From Aliiglaciecola sp. 3_MG-2023 (lineage in GTDB: Bacteria > Pseudomonadota > Gammaproteobacteria > Enterobacterales > Alteromonadaceae): 64,000 nucleotides of DNA. Where the stretch lies: NCBI RefSeq assembly GCF_030548205.1, contig NZ_JAUORV010000005.1:274265-338264 (forward strand), read 5' to 3'. The position numbers were made by a program, and so were the translations under genes. The notes beneath the pieces are model-generated. The model was not told the DNA's origin and made no database searches. It saw only the letters and a program-made list of their open reading frames with translations. Every line of letters starts with the position of its first letter. The stretch's first letter is position 1. Shown here in pieces: positions 1-9,504 of the stretch.

Positions 1-2
1 AC

Positions 3-398
3 ACTAAGCTATTTTCACTCGATGGACTTGCAGCTAAAACAGAAGAGCGGCAAGACACCTTTCGCAGTTTTCTTTTCAAAGTGGTCACTAACCTAATTAT
101 AGATAGGGAAAGGCGCGCTAAAGTACGAGCCCAAGAAGAGCACGAATCCTTTTCTGATACCCATTACTCTTCAAAGGCAAATGAACCAGAAGAACAAGCA
201 AATATTGCAGAAAAGTTATCTGACATTGAGAAAGTACTAAACAACATAAATCCGGTGCATAAAACTGCATTTGTACTTTGTCGTGTCGAAGGAAAAGCTT
301 ACCGAGAAATAAGCGATATATTGGGGGTTTCTGTCAGCACGGTTGAAAAATACATATCTGCTGCCCTCACCGCTATTCGAAATAAGGTACAAAATTAA
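3..398 (+). CDS. ECF sigma factor, FecI-like (5' partial)
   Basis: C-terminal part of an ECF sigma-70 factor that would direct RNA polymerase to the TonB-receptor operon downstream. The reading frame is open from base 3, so the gene begins outside the window; the GTG at 81 is internal. Region 2-like sequence (FRSFLFKVVTNLIIDRERR) is followed by region 4 with a helix-turn-helix (KAYREISDILGVSVSTVEKYI). Its TAA overlaps the next ATG by one base (TAATG), which indicates translational coupling to the FecR anti-sigma gene. The FecI/FecR/FecA arrangement is established for cell-surface signalling; the inducing ligand here is unknown. Confidence 0.88.
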   Translation, partial: TKLFSLDGLAAKTEERQDTFRSFLFKVVTNLIIDRERRAKVRAQEEHESFSDTHYSSKANEPEEQANIAEKLSDIEKVLNNINPVHKTAFVLCRVEGKAYREISDILGVSVSTVEKYISAALTAIRNKVQN

Positions 399-1387
399 TG
401 ACTACTGCTTTAAGTCATCAAAAGGCAATCAATAAGCAAGCGAGTGAATTCGTGGTTCGTCTGTATTCGGGGGAATTAACCGCCAAGGAAGAAGAACGAA
501 TTATCTGTTGGTGTGAGGAAAATGAATTCCATCAGCAGGCTTTTGATCAAGCCTTGTCACTGTGGGATATGTCTGCAGAGTTGTCACCCCATGTGGGCTG
601 GCGACAAAAATTAGAAAAGCGTTTCTATCACCTGCGCTACTTAGCGGCATCTATTCTTGTCTTTATGTTTAGTTTTATGCTGTTTTTCAACACCACCAGC
701 ATAGACACTTCTGTGCAACCCCAACTGCCAAGCACTTATCGCACGGCTATTGGTGAGATCAGTAGTGTGGGATTGCCCGATGGCTCGACAATTAGTTTAA
801 ACACCAACACTCAAATTAATGTTGAATTTAACGACAATTACCGAGAACTTTGGTTGCAAACAGGGGAAGCTTTTTTCGATATTGCCAAAGATCCTTCTCG
901 CCCGTTTCTCATTCATACCGGCACAAAAACAGTGCGCGTGGTAGGTACCAAGTTCAACATTAAGCTATCTCAATCGGGTTTTGATATTGCCGTTGCAGAA
1001 GGCATTGTGGCCGTTGAAGAAAGTGCTAAGAGCGGCTCCAATCAGCAAGTCGAAAAAAGCGAAGGGGTATTTTTAGAAGCTGGAGCAATTGCGTCCTTTA
1101 ATAATTCCAATGCCATCATCGCCAAGAAAAACGAGGTGACAGTAGAGAAGGCGCAGAGTTGGCGTACTGGCTATTTGCGCTTTGATGATGAACGGTTGGA
1201 AAAGGTTATCGCTAGCTTTAATCGATACAGAACTAAGAAAATAGAGATAGACGATAAGTTGGCACATTTGCGCATTAGTGGCGTGTTTAAGTTGTCAGAT
1301 GGCGATGCCATTTTAACCGCACTCGAGGCAACACTGCCCATAGAAGCGCAAATTGACACTGACCGTATTATTTTATTGAAAAAATAA
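398..1387 (+). CDS. FecR-family anti-sigma factor
   Basis: Inner-membrane anti-sigma regulator of 329 residues, expected to relay the ligand-bound state of the TonB transducer to the ECF factor encoded just before it. A cytoplasmic N-terminal DUF4880-type domain (about 10-60) precedes one membrane helix at about 81-97, then the periplasmic FecR domain (about 113-215, with the VGTKFNI motif) and a C-terminal DUF4974-like segment (about 255-325) that usually contacts the receptor STN domain. It is coupled to the sigma gene by a one-base overlap and lies 66 bp before the receptor. Family assignment is firm. Confidence 0.9.
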   Translation: MTTALSHQKAINKQASEFVVRLYSGELTAKEEERIICWCEENEFHQQAFDQALSLWDMSAELSPHVGWRQKLEKRFYHLRYLAASILVFMFSFMLFFNTTSIDTSVQPQLPSTYRTAIGEISSVGLPDGSTISLNTNTQINVEFNDNYRELWLQTGEAFFDIAKDPSRPFLIHTGTKTVRVVGTKFNIKLSQSGFDIAVAEGIVAVEESAKSGSNQQVEKSEGVFLEAGAIASFNNSNAIIAKKNEVTVEKAQSWRTGYLRFDDERLEKVIASFNRYRTKKIEIDDKLAHLRISGVFKLSDGDAILTALEATLPIEAQIDTDRIILLKK

Positions 1388-1453
1388 CGGAGGGTTTTGT
1401 TTTTGCCTGCGTATTAACTTTATGAGCACACACTAAAAATCAAAGGAGCAGCC

Positions 1454-4400
1454 ATGAAGTTGCCAAAAACAACAATAAGTACAATAGCTTTATGCGTCGC
1501 ACTGTCATTTAATGGTAGTGTAAACGCTCAACAGGTCGATAATTTATCGATTCAATCTACCACCCTTGATAATGCACTGTTGTCACTAGCACAGCATAGC
1601 GAAATTCAGATTCTTTTTTCAGATGAGCGAATCAAAGAGCAGCTTGCACCTAAGCTCGAAGGCAGCATGGATGTGCAACAAGCCCTTGCTACTTTGTTAG
1701 AGGGAACAGGTTTTACTTTTAAACAAACCTCGCAAAGAACCTATATTATTACGCCCATTCAAAGCCCCACAAATAATCAGCAAGACGATAGCCCATCGCC
1801 AATTGTTACAAACGAGACTGCGAGTGAATCTAGCGTTGAAAGAATTCAAGTGACTGGCTCCAACATCAGAGGTATGGAAGACACAGGGGCACTGCCGGTA
1901 ACCACCATGTCTGCAGAAGACATTGATGGCTTGGGTATAAGTAGTGGTGCTGAAATATTAGCTGAGCTACCTCAGCAAGGTGCGGTGAACTTTACCAGCG
2001 AGCGCGTCGTAGGCGGTGTAAATGATGCTCGTGGCGATGTTTCGTCAGTAAATTTACGTGGAATAGGTACCGGCTATACACTTACATTGTTAAACGGGCG
2101 TCGTTTAGTGCTGCACCCAGGAACACAAGCAGAAAATTTAGTTCCTGTGACTACAGTTAACTCGAATACTCTACCGGTTAAAGGCATTAAACGCGTAGAG
2201 GTTTTGCGCGACGGTGCGGCTGCAATTTACGGCACCGATGCCATTTCTGGTGTGGTGAACTATGTATTGGATGACAATTACACTGGCGGTGAAATTCAAG
2301 CTCAGTATGGAAACAGTCAGGGGACGAGCCGAGACCAAGTTAATCTATCTGGTGCAGGTGGTTGGCTGTTCAATGATGATAAGACTCATCTAACCATCAG
2401 TGGTGGCTATTATCATCGTGATATGGTGATGGCGAGCGAAAGAGACTATGCAGCAAGTTCAGATTTACGTGAATTCAATGAAGTTCCTAGCGAGTTCATT
2501 GGAGATACTCAGTTAGACAACCGCTCTACGGTTACCCCTTGGGGCGAGTTTTCTTCAGACAGCCTAGGTACCTTTCACTTAGAACCGAGCGCTTATGATG
2601 ATTGTAGCGCAGTGGTCAACGATGAGGTTTGCGCGTCATCAGGTTCCACACCCCGCGATCTCAGGTTCGATTCAAATTCCCAGCGCAGCCTTAGTTCTGA
2701 AGTCGACAGATTAAACTTTTACACCCTAGTGAATCATCAAGTAAACGACCAAATGGAAGTTTATGGAGAGGCGCTGTATTACTCTGCAACAGCAAAACGC
2801 TTACGTGAACAGTCGGGTAATCTCACTGCGCAACGTTTTACTATCTCAGCAGATGCTTTTTACAATCCGTTTGATGAAGAGGTGACCTTACGGAGATATC
2901 GTCCCATTGATACTGGCCCGCGCAATATAGAGGTGGATGATTATAGTTATCGTTTATTAGTGGGTAGCCGTGGTTATTTCGGCGAATGGGATTATGATAC
3001 TGGTGTACTTTATTCAAAAGCCAATACCTTAGATAAAGCCAATCGTATAAACACTACTTTGTTCCAGCAAGCCATCAATAGTACTGATGAAAGTACTGCC
3101 TACAACGTGTTTAGCGGCGCAAGTGTTACCAATCCCAATACCGTTGATGATACGCCAGTTTCGCAAAGTGTTATCGATAGTTTTACGGTCAATGTTGAGC
3201 GTGAATCAGAGACTGAATTGGCCTCAATTGATGCAAAAATTTCTCGTCCCGACTTGTTTTCTCTGCCTGCAGGAGATGTGGGGTTCGCTGCTGGAATCGA
3301 GTTTCGCTATGAAAGCTTTTTCGATAAACGTTCTGATGATTTAAACGGTACCTTATATTTTAGCGATTTGGTGGGAGGTACTTCGTCCGAAATTGCCAGC
3401 CAAATTTTAGGCAGTAGCCCAACACCCGATGCCAGTGGTAGTCGTAACGTATCATCAGCTTTTGCTGAATTGGCTATCCCCTTAATCGCCGACAAACCTT
3501 TAATTGAAAGCTTAAATATGCAATTGGCTGGGCGCTATGAGAATTTCTCTGATGTGGGCAGTGTGTTTAAACCTAAAGTTGCTTTAGCCTGGACAGTGAA
3601 TGACAAAGCTTTGGTTCGCGGTGCCTATTCTGGAGGGTTCAAAGCCCCTGGTTTGCCGCAGACCACGGCAGTAAATGTGGCCCGTTCAAATACCCGCACA
3701 GATCCTGTCACTCAAACGAGTCGAGGAACTTTAGAGCTACGTAACGGTAGCGATACCCTAAGCCCGGAAGAAAGTGAAAACTATTCATTTGGGGTCGTGT
3801 TGACGCCAACCAAAGAACTTACCTTGACGGTTGACTGGTGGCGCATCAAACAAGAGAACACCGTGGGTATTTTAGATAGTCGTATTCAAATTCTTTATGA
3901 TGCACTACTGCGCAGCCAAGGTAGTCAAAATGAAAATGTTGTGCGCGACGAAAACGACGAAATTTTGTATGTGCGAAATGACTACACTAACTTATTGCCC
4001 CGAGAAATTTCCGGTATAGATTATAGCGCAACCTATCGTTTAGAAACGGACCTTGGTAAATTCACAATTAAGTTGAATGCAGCTAATTTGCGAAAATTCA
4101 CCCAAGGAACAGATGCAATTACGGATCTCGTTGTGGCAGCTCAAGAAGCCGGTAACGAAGCGTTGTTGTATGAAGGAGAGCAGGTATCATTGTTTGGTAG
4201 CGACGGTGATCTTATCCGCCAAAACGAACGTCCAGAATGGCGAACAAATTTGTCGTTAGCCTACTCTAAAGATGAATGGCGAGCTGGACTTAAATACCGC
4301 TATGTTAGTGATGTAGAGGATACTAGTTTAACCTACACAAATGAGGCGGGTGATTTAGTCACTTATGTGGTGGATGATTGGTCTACGGTTGATGCTTACC

Positions 4401-4576
4401 TGAGCTATCGCTTTAGCGAAGATGCGCTGTTTACTGGTAAGACTAAAGTAACTGTGGGAATGCGCAATATTACCAATGAAGCTCCTCCATTTGCAGACAA
4501 TACCTTTGGGTATAGTAGCAACTTGCATTCTTCGTTGGGGCGTTACTCTTACATCACCCTAAATCACAAATTTTAA
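1454..4576 (+). CDS. TonB-dependent outer-membrane transducer with STN domain
   Basis: A 1040-residue outer-membrane receptor. A signal peptide (cleavage likely after Ala25) is followed by an STN signalling domain (about 45-98), the part that talks to FecR. A Ser/Thr/Asn-rich linker leads to a TonB-box-like VERIQVTGSNIR at about 130 and a plug domain (VNLRGIGTGYTLTLLNGRR, VEVLRDGAAAIYGTDAISGVVNYV). A large beta-barrel ends in the typical aromatic C-terminus (HKF). The start is set by AAAGGAGC 7 bases upstream. With the FecIR pair before it and a secreted carboxypeptidase after it, a peptide or peptide-linked ligand is plausible, but that is inference from context. Confidence 0.9.
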   Translation: MKLPKTTISTIALCVALSFNGSVNAQQVDNLSIQSTTLDNALLSLAQHSEIQILFSDERIKEQLAPKLEGSMDVQQALATLLEGTGFTFKQTSQRTYIITPIQSPTNNQQDDSPSPIVTNETASESSVERIQVTGSNIRGMEDTGALPVTTMSAEDIDGLGISSGAEILAELPQQGAVNFTSERVVGGVNDARGDVSSVNLRGIGTGYTLTLLNGRRLVLHPGTQAENLVPVTTVNSNTLPVKGIKRVEVLRDGAAAIYGTDAISGVVNYVLDDNYTGGEIQAQYGNSQGTSRDQVNLSGAGGWLFNDDKTHLTISGGYYHRDMVMASERDYAASSDLREFNEVPSEFIGDTQLDNRSTVTPWGEFSSDSLGTFHLEPSAYDDCSAVVNDEVCASSGSTPRDLRFDSNSQRSLSSEVDRLNFYTLVNHQVNDQMEVYGEALYYSATAKRLREQSGNLTAQRFTISADAFYNPFDEEVTLRRYRPIDTGPRNIEVDDYSYRLLVGSRGYFGEWDYDTGVLYSKANTLDKANRINTTLFQQAINSTDESTAYNVFSGASVTNPNTVDDTPVSQSVIDSFTVNVERESETELASIDAKISRPDLFSLPAGDVGFAAGIEFRYESFFDKRSDDLNGTLYFSDLVGGTSSEIASQILGSSPTPDASGSRNVSSAFAELAIPLIADKPLIESLNMQLAGRYENFSDVGSVFKPKVALAWTVNDKALVRGAYSGGFKAPGLPQTTAVNVARSNTRTDPVTQTSRGTLELRNGSDTLSPEESENYSFGVVLTPTKELTLTVDWWRIKQENTVGILDSRIQILYDALLRSQGSQNENVVRDENDEILYVRNDYTNLLPREISGIDYSATYRLETDLGKFTIKLNAANLRKFTQGTDAITDLVVAAQEAGNEALLYEGEQVSLFGSDGDLIRQNERPEWRTNLSLAYSKDEWRAGLKYRYVSDVEDTSLTYTNEAGDLVTYVVDDWSTVDAYLSYRFSEDALFTGKTKVTVGMRNITNEAPPFADNTFGYSSNLHSSLGRYSYITLNHKF

Positions 4577-4614
4577 CCTATAAACTAAATTTCTATCTCG
4601 TTGATTTAGTTAGT

Positions 4615-4637
4615 ATCGCCCACATTCGGTGGGCGAT
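4615..4637 (+). other. Stem-loop between receptor and peptidase genes
   Basis: Perfect 9-bp stem ATCGCCCAC / GTGGGCGAT with a 5-base ATTCG loop, 38 bp after the receptor stop and ending 17 bp before the peptidase ATG. There is no T-run (GTTTCC follows), so it is more likely an mRNA-processing or partial-attenuation hairpin that lowers expression of the second gene than a full terminator. Confidence 0.55.
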
Positions 4638-4654
4638 GTTTCCATGGAGGTATC

Positions 4655-5803
4655 ATGATCCGTTTTTTATTGATAGCACTTGCATTTACGGCACCCGTTG
4701 CCTTTGGTTGTGAGTTTGAAGGTGTGAGCTTTTCTGCCAAATTTGAGGCAGGTAATTTAGATAATTGTGAACTTAACAAAAATGGCGAATACGTGTTGAC
4801 GTTCTTGCCTGAAGATAAACCTATTAACCCCAGCCCTTGGTATTATTTTAGTGTGAAATCACCGGTAGCCAAAACCATAAAGGTCTTGCTGACTTTTGAT
4901 GGCTTTGCACCCAGATACTTACCCAAAGTGAGTGATGACCAAATGTCTTGGCAACCCATTGCATTTGATACAAATGCAAAGGCTATGTCGTTGTCCTTAG
5001 ATATCAGCAGCAAGGCGTTATACGTAGCAGCCCAGCGACCCGTACTAAATTCTGATTACACTAATTGGTTAGATAGCGCAGCACAAACGTATTCCTTTGA
5101 ACCTTTTGTTATTGGTAAATCAACCGCAGGTCGCGCTTTGTCGGCGTTCACTCTAAAGAAACCTGAGAATAAAGAGTGGGTGATCTTTGTCGGTCGACAA
5201 CATCCTCCAGAAGTGACAGGGGCGGTTGCTATGTTTGCCTTTTTAGATGAGTTTCTTGCTTACACCGCATTCAACCGTGATTTTTTATCGCGCTTTAATG
5301 TGTTAGTTGTGCCCAACATCAATCCAGATGGCGTTGCAGAGGGGCATTGGCGACATAGTTTAGGTCACAAAGATTTAAATCGAGATTGGAATGTGTTTTC
5401 TCAGCCAGAAACCAAAGCGGTGAAAGAGTATTTGGACTCCATTACTGGCAATGGTGGAAAAATTGTCATGGGAATGGACTTCCATTCAACCCATAACAAC
5501 GTTTTTTACACCATTCCACAGGATGAAAATATTGCGCCAACAGAAATGGTGGTGAATTGGTTGTCGAGTTTACAAGAGCAGACGGCGGGCGTATTTAAGG
5601 TGTTTGACAAACCTGGGACATCGCCGGGCAAAGGTGTGTTTAAGCAATTTTTTGCCGATGTCTACCAGGTTCACGGTGTCACTTACGAAGTGGGCGACAA
5701 CGAACCCGACGAAAAGACCCGTTATGTAGCCAAACATGCCGCAAAAACCTTAATTGAGACACTCAACGCAACCCCACCCGAGGCGTTTTACATTAAAAAA
5801 TAA
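4655..5803 (+). CDS. Secreted M14-family zinc carboxypeptidase, CCP-like
   Basis: A 382-residue metallopeptidase with a signal peptide (about 1-18) and a strong GGAGG before the ATG. The N-terminal beta domain (about 20-150, SPWYYFSV) resembles that of cytosolic-carboxypeptidase-type M14 proteins. The catalytic domain keeps the zinc ligands H183-xx-E186 (RQHPPEVTG) and H277 (MDFHSTH), the substrate-binding NR at 242-243 and the general base E345 (TYEVGDNE). It should trim C-terminal residues from peptides in the periplasm or outside the cell. It is probably co-transcribed with the TonB receptor, which suggests processing of an imported or surface-captured peptide ligand; that link is inference. 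Confidence 0.85.
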   Translation: MIRFLLIALAFTAPVAFGCEFEGVSFSAKFEAGNLDNCELNKNGEYVLTFLPEDKPINPSPWYYFSVKSPVAKTIKVLLTFDGFAPRYLPKVSDDQMSWQPIAFDTNAKAMSLSLDISSKALYVAAQRPVLNSDYTNWLDSAAQTYSFEPFVIGKSTAGRALSAFTLKKPENKEWVIFVGRQHPPEVTGAVAMFAFLDEFLAYTAFNRDFLSRFNVLVVPNINPDGVAEGHWRHSLGHKDLNRDWNVFSQPETKAVKEYLDSITGNGGKIVMGMDFHSTHNNVFYTIPQDENIAPTEMVVNWLSSLQEQTAGVFKVFDKPGTSPGKGVFKQFFADVYQVHGVTYEVGDNEPDEKTRYVAKHAAKTLIETLNATPPEAFYIKK

Positions 5804-5815
5804 CCACGAAGTGCT

Positions 5816-6350
5816 GTAGCCGCGGCTTCCGCCCCGAGAGAGGCCATGGCCTAAAGACCATGCTACAGGACATCCCACCTGTAGTCGGTGGCTTCAGCTC
5901 CGAGAGAGCCCATGGCCTAAAGACCATGCTACAGGGCGTATCACCTGTAGTCGGCGGCTTTAGCCCCGAGAAATGTCCATGGTCTACAGCCATGGCCTAA
6001 AGACCATACTACAGGGCATCCCACCTGTAGTCGGTGGCTTCAGCCCTGAGAGAGGCCCATGGCCTAAAGACCATGCTACAGGACATTCCACCTGTAGTCG
6101 GGTGCTTCAGCCCCGAGAAATGTCCATGGCCTAACACCCATGGCCTAAAGACCATGCTACAGGGCGTCCCACCTGTAGCCGGCGGCTTCAGCCCCGGTAA
6201 ATGTCCATGGTCTACAGCCATGGTCTAAAGACCCATGGCCTAAAACCATGCTACAGGACATTCCACCTGTAGTCGGTGGCTTTAGCCCCGAGAGAGCCTA
6301 TGGCCTAAAGACCAGGCTACAAATTTGAATGGGATAAATCCCGTGCTACA
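5816..6350. repeat. REP/BIME array 1
   Basis: About seven tandem pairs of two inverted REP-like palindromes. One reads CATGGCCTAAAGACCATGCTAC (reverse complement GTAGCATGG...), the other GTAGTCGGYGGCTTYAGCCCC. Each has a GTAG foot followed by an imperfect hairpin with a CTTTAG or CTAAAG loop. The last element (GGGATAAATCCCGTGCTAC) is a diverged hairpin with the same foot. The array fills the gap between the peptidase and flavoprotein genes; open frames inside it are repeat artefacts. Confidence 0.9.
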
Positions 6351-6388
6351 CCTTCGGGGAAACGATATAATGCTTCCCTACAATTGAG

Positions 6389-7621
6389 GTGGACTTTTCT
6401 GACAGCTCAAATTTCAACCTAGATAAACACGAGAAACTATTGAAACAATTTGACGTTATTGTCATCGGCGCGGGTGCTGCCGGTTTATTTTGTGCAGCTG
6501 AGGCGGCTAAGCGTGGTCGGAAGGTACAGGTACTGGATCACGCTAAACGTATTGGTGGCAAAATATTGATGTCAGGGGGTGGGCGTTGTAACTTCACGAA
6601 CATGTATGCCAGCCCCGAAAACTTTCTCTCCGACAATCCTCATTACTGCAAATCGGCTTTGAGTCGCTACAGTCAGTGGGACTTCATAGGCTTGGTCGCA
6701 GAGTACGGCATTGCCTATCACGAGAAAACACTCGGTCAGTTATTCTGTGACGAATCGGCTAAAGATATCCTCAATATGCTGTTGCAAGAATGCGATAAGG
6801 CAGGGGCGGGTGTCACCAATCAATGTGAAATTATCGAGGTGGATAAAACCTCTGATGGCTTCACCTTGCAAACCAACAAGGGTGAATACCGCTGTGAATC
6901 GCTGGTGGTTGCTACCGGTGGGTTATCCATGCCCAAATTGGGCGCATCGCCGTTTGGTTTCAAAATTGCTGAGCAGTTTGGTTTAACCGTTAAACCAACC
7001 CGAGCAGGACTGGTTCCTTTCACATTGCATGAACAAGACAAAAGCGTTTTAGCCGAACTTAGCGGCATTTCCTTAGATGCGCGAGCGAGCTGCAACAATA
7101 CCAGTTTTAATGAAAATATCCTGTTTACCCACAGAGGACTAAGCGGCCCGGCCGTTTTGCAAATTTCATCTTTTTGGTATCCAGGCCAAGAGGTTGAGTT
7201 CGACCTGTTTCCAAACGGTGATTTACTCAATGAATTACAGCAAAGCCAACAGCAATCGCCAGACAGCTTGTTAGCTACCGCCTTATCTAAACATTTTCCC
7301 AAGCGATATGTTCAAACGGCATTGCCTTACTTAGGGCTAGAGAACAAACCCCTTAAACAATTTCAAGGTAAGCAGTTAGAACAGGTGGCCAATGCCTTTC
7401 ATCAATGGCAATTAAAACCTAACGGCACTGAAGGATATCGAACCGCTGAGGTAACATTAGGAGGGGTGGATACAAACCAACTTTCGTCGAAAACCATGAT
7501 GGCAAACAACCTCGATGGCCTATTTTTTATTGGTGAAGTGGTGGATGTCACCGGCTGGCTAGGCGGCTACAACTTCCAGTGGGCGTGGAGCAGTGCTTGG
7601 GTTGCCGGGCAAAATGTATAA
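6389..7621 (+). CDS. HI0933-like (YhiN/BaiN family) FAD-dependent oxidoreductase
   Basis: A 410-residue flavoprotein. FAD is bound by the N-terminal dinucleotide fold (VIVIGAGAAGLFCA, about 22-35) with a family-typical GGGRCNFTN motif near residue 66. The C-terminal GEVVDVTGWLGGYNFQWAWSSG-like ending is diagnostic of the family. Its substrate is not known; some relatives are reductases. The start is uncertain: the longest frame opens with GTG at 6389, but a TTG at 6440 would give the family's usual beginning (MKQFDVIVIGAG). It is single, preceded by REP array 1, with no obvious partner. Confidence 0.85.
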   Translation: MDFSDSSNFNLDKHEKLLKQFDVIVIGAGAAGLFCAAEAAKRGRKVQVLDHAKRIGGKILMSGGGRCNFTNMYASPENFLSDNPHYCKSALSRYSQWDFIGLVAEYGIAYHEKTLGQLFCDESAKDILNMLLQECDKAGAGVTNQCEIIEVDKTSDGFTLQTNKGEYRCESLVVATGGLSMPKLGASPFGFKIAEQFGLTVKPTRAGLVPFTLHEQDKSVLAELSGISLDARASCNNTSFNENILFTHRGLSGPAVLQISSFWYPGQEVEFDLFPNGDLLNELQQSQQQSPDSLLATALSKHFPKRYVQTALPYLGLENKPLKQFQGKQLEQVANAFHQWQLKPNGTEGYRTAEVTLGGVDTNQLSSKTMMANNLDGLFFIGEVVDVTGWLGGYNFQWAWSSAWVAGQNV

Positions 7622-7719
7622 CCCAAATAGCTCTTAACGCGTTTAACATTATCAACGCTAATTTGTTTTTACTCTTAATGGATGTGCCAAAAGTGTAAAA
7701 ATCGTCACAATCCCCCAGG

Positions 7720-7759
7720 CATTTAAGGTTTCGTCTAAAGACGGCTTAAACCTTAAATG
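7720..7759. other. Long inverted repeat at the end of the EAL gene
   Basis: A perfect 12-bp inverted repeat (CATTTAAGGTTT / AAACCTTAAATG) encloses a smaller CGTC-TAAA-GACG hairpin. The minus-strand EAL gene's stop codon lies inside it. It separates two convergent genes and may protect or terminate both transcripts, but neither side has a clean T-run directly after the stem. Confidence 0.45.
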
Positions 7760-9482
7760 GCTGGTTAATCAGTGTTTTTTCAAATTCTGGTTTTTCTAAA
7801 GGTTTGCTGTATACATATCCTTGAATATAGTCACAGCCGAACTCTCTTAATATTTTAACTTGGCGCTCGTCTTCAACCCCTTCGGCTACCACGTCTATTT
7901 GCATCTTTTGGCATAATTGAATGACACTTCGGATCATCTCGCTCACATCGTTATTAACCCCTAAGTCATCAATTAAAATCTTATCTAGTTTTAATACGTC
8001 AACGGGTAATTTGGTTAGGTAGGCAAAGGAGGTATAGCCCGAGCCAAAGTCGTCTATTGCAATGCTTACGCCTAGCCTTTTTAACTTCCAAAGTATCTCG
8101 CTGGTTTGGGCGAGATCTTCGATTATACAGCCTTCGGTAATTTCAAGTTCAAGACTGGCGGGGGCTAATCCGGTTTTATCTAGCAAATAAGCTAACTCAT
8201 CGACGATTTTATTGTTCTTCAGTTGACGGGGTGAAACGTTAATTGCGAGTTTCAAATTATTGCCATACTGTTTTTGCAAACCAATGAGCTGATCAATACT
8301 CTTATTTAGCAGCCAGCTGCCTATTTTCTCTATTTGTCCATCCAGTTCACTTAAGGTGATAAACTCTAGGGGCGATACCCACCCCAAAGTGTTATGTTGC
8401 CAGCGCATTAACACCTCTGCTGTTTCAACAATACCATCAGATAATCTTACCTTAGGTTGAAAGTACAAACTGAATTGGTCGCTGTTTATGGCTTGCTGTA
8501 TGCTATTTTGAATGGTTCTTTTACGTTTCTTTTTAGCAACGTAAGAGGCATCTAATTTTACAACGCAGGGTTTTTGGCCATTTAGTTTACTCTCGTGAAA
8601 ATCTTGCTCCGGTAAATTTCTGATGGAGTGTAATAATTGTTGCGTATCCATCCCTGAGAAAGGCGCAAGTGCATAAGATAAATTGCACTGTAATTTGGGA
8701 ATATTGGCATCATGCTGTGAGCAAGCCGATAAGGCACCGCTTAACAAGGTTAATTTCGTATGTAATTCCTCGTCGCATTCATTTTCGGGAATAATAATCA
8801 GCACCTGATCCACTTCAACTTCAAAGATTTCGCAACTTAAGGGTAAACACGCACGGATGTTCTTAACCACAGACTCAAGGCCTAAAAGTTCTTCGTCTTC
8901 CTTTTTTGCCCAATACTGATCGTGCAATGAAATATCAGAAATCATCACCGACGCGAGCGCAAACTTAGCATCTTGTTGGAGTAAAAATTTAATGGTGCTA
9001 TCGAGCTTCACACGATCAGGTTTCACGTAACGGGCGTTTAACTTATTTTTCGAACTCTGCAAAAGGCGTTGTTCATATTCCCTAAAGCCTTGGTCAATCT
9101 CTTCTATTAACTTCTGATTGTTCCAGGGTTTCGTTAGAAATTTATATGCCGCGCCAGAGTTCATCACATCTACTGCTGCATCAAAGTCTGCATACCCGGT
9201 AAGAATCATGGAAATGATGTTGGGATAACATTGTTTTATGTTTTTAACTAAGGTGCCGCCGTCAATATCGGGCATACGAAAATCAGACAATACAACTTGA
9301 AATTCATGTTGCCTTAGCAACTCTAAACCTTTTTCTGCACTATCGGCTGTGAATACTTGATACTTAGTGCGCCTAAAAGTCCGTGTAATCGCTTTTAAGT
9401 TACTTTCTTCATCATCAATAACTAGCAGGTTGCAAAGTTCCGTAGGTGTTTCTGATAGATATTTTTGTACGGCGTTAGACAT
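7746..9482 (-). CDS. Response regulator with degenerate GGDEF and EAL c-di-GMP phosphodiesterase (HnoB-like)
   Basis: A 578-residue regulator. The receiver (about 18-125) has acceptor D67 (VVLSDFRMPD) and an RpfG-like KPW end. A middle region (about 150-300) looks like a worn GGDEF domain without the signature. The EAL domain starts near 325. Its signature is EVL (356-358) rather than EAL, but the catalytic-type residues remain visible (INVSPRQL, LELEITE, IDDFGSGY, LKLDK, VAEGVED, IQGY), so c-di-GMP hydrolysis is likely. In Shewanella the HnoB regulator of this build is phosphorylated by the H-NOX-gated kinase HnoK; both partners are encoded at 15.1-17.1 kb, so the same role is inferred here. 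Confidence 0.82.
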   Translation of the reverse strand: MSNAVQKYLSETPTELCNLLVIDDEESNLKAITRTFRRTKYQVFTADSAEKGLELLRQHEFQVVLSDFRMPDIDGGTLVKNIKQCYPNIISMILTGYADFDAAVDVMNSGAAYKFLTKPWNNQKLIEEIDQGFREYEQRLLQSSKNKLNARYVKPDRVKLDSTIKFLLQQDAKFALASVMISDISLHDQYWAKKEDEELLGLESVVKNIRACLPLSCEIFEVEVDQVLIIIPENECDEELHTKLTLLSGALSACSQHDANIPKLQCNLSYALAPFSGMDTQQLLHSIRNLPEQDFHESKLNGQKPCVVKLDASYVAKKKRKRTIQNSIQQAINSDQFSLYFQPKVRLSDGIVETAEVLMRWQHNTLGWVSPLEFITLSELDGQIEKIGSWLLNKSIDQLIGLQKQYGNNLKLAINVSPRQLKNNKIVDELAYLLDKTGLAPASLELEITEGCIIEDLAQTSEILWKLKRLGVSIAIDDFGSGYTSFAYLTKLPVDVLKLDKILIDDLGVNNDVSEMIRSVIQLCQKMQIDVVAEGVEDERQVKILREFGCDYIQGYVYSKPLEKPEFEKTLINQPFKV

Positions 9483-9504
9483 AATAGTAAGTCCTAAGTA
9501 ACAG

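Noticed and set aside
5793..6228. Open frames of 60-70 codons on both strands in REP arrays (also at 23854-24223, 28480-28722, 31667-32018, 48948-49533)
   Set aside because: They translate the palindromic repeat itself (recurring MVFRPW and GLKPPTTGG strings) and have no ribosome-binding sites; they are artefacts.
7720..7759. Inverted repeat as a confirmed bidirectional terminator
   Set aside because: The stem is perfect but no T-run follows on either strand, so it is listed only as an inverted repeat.
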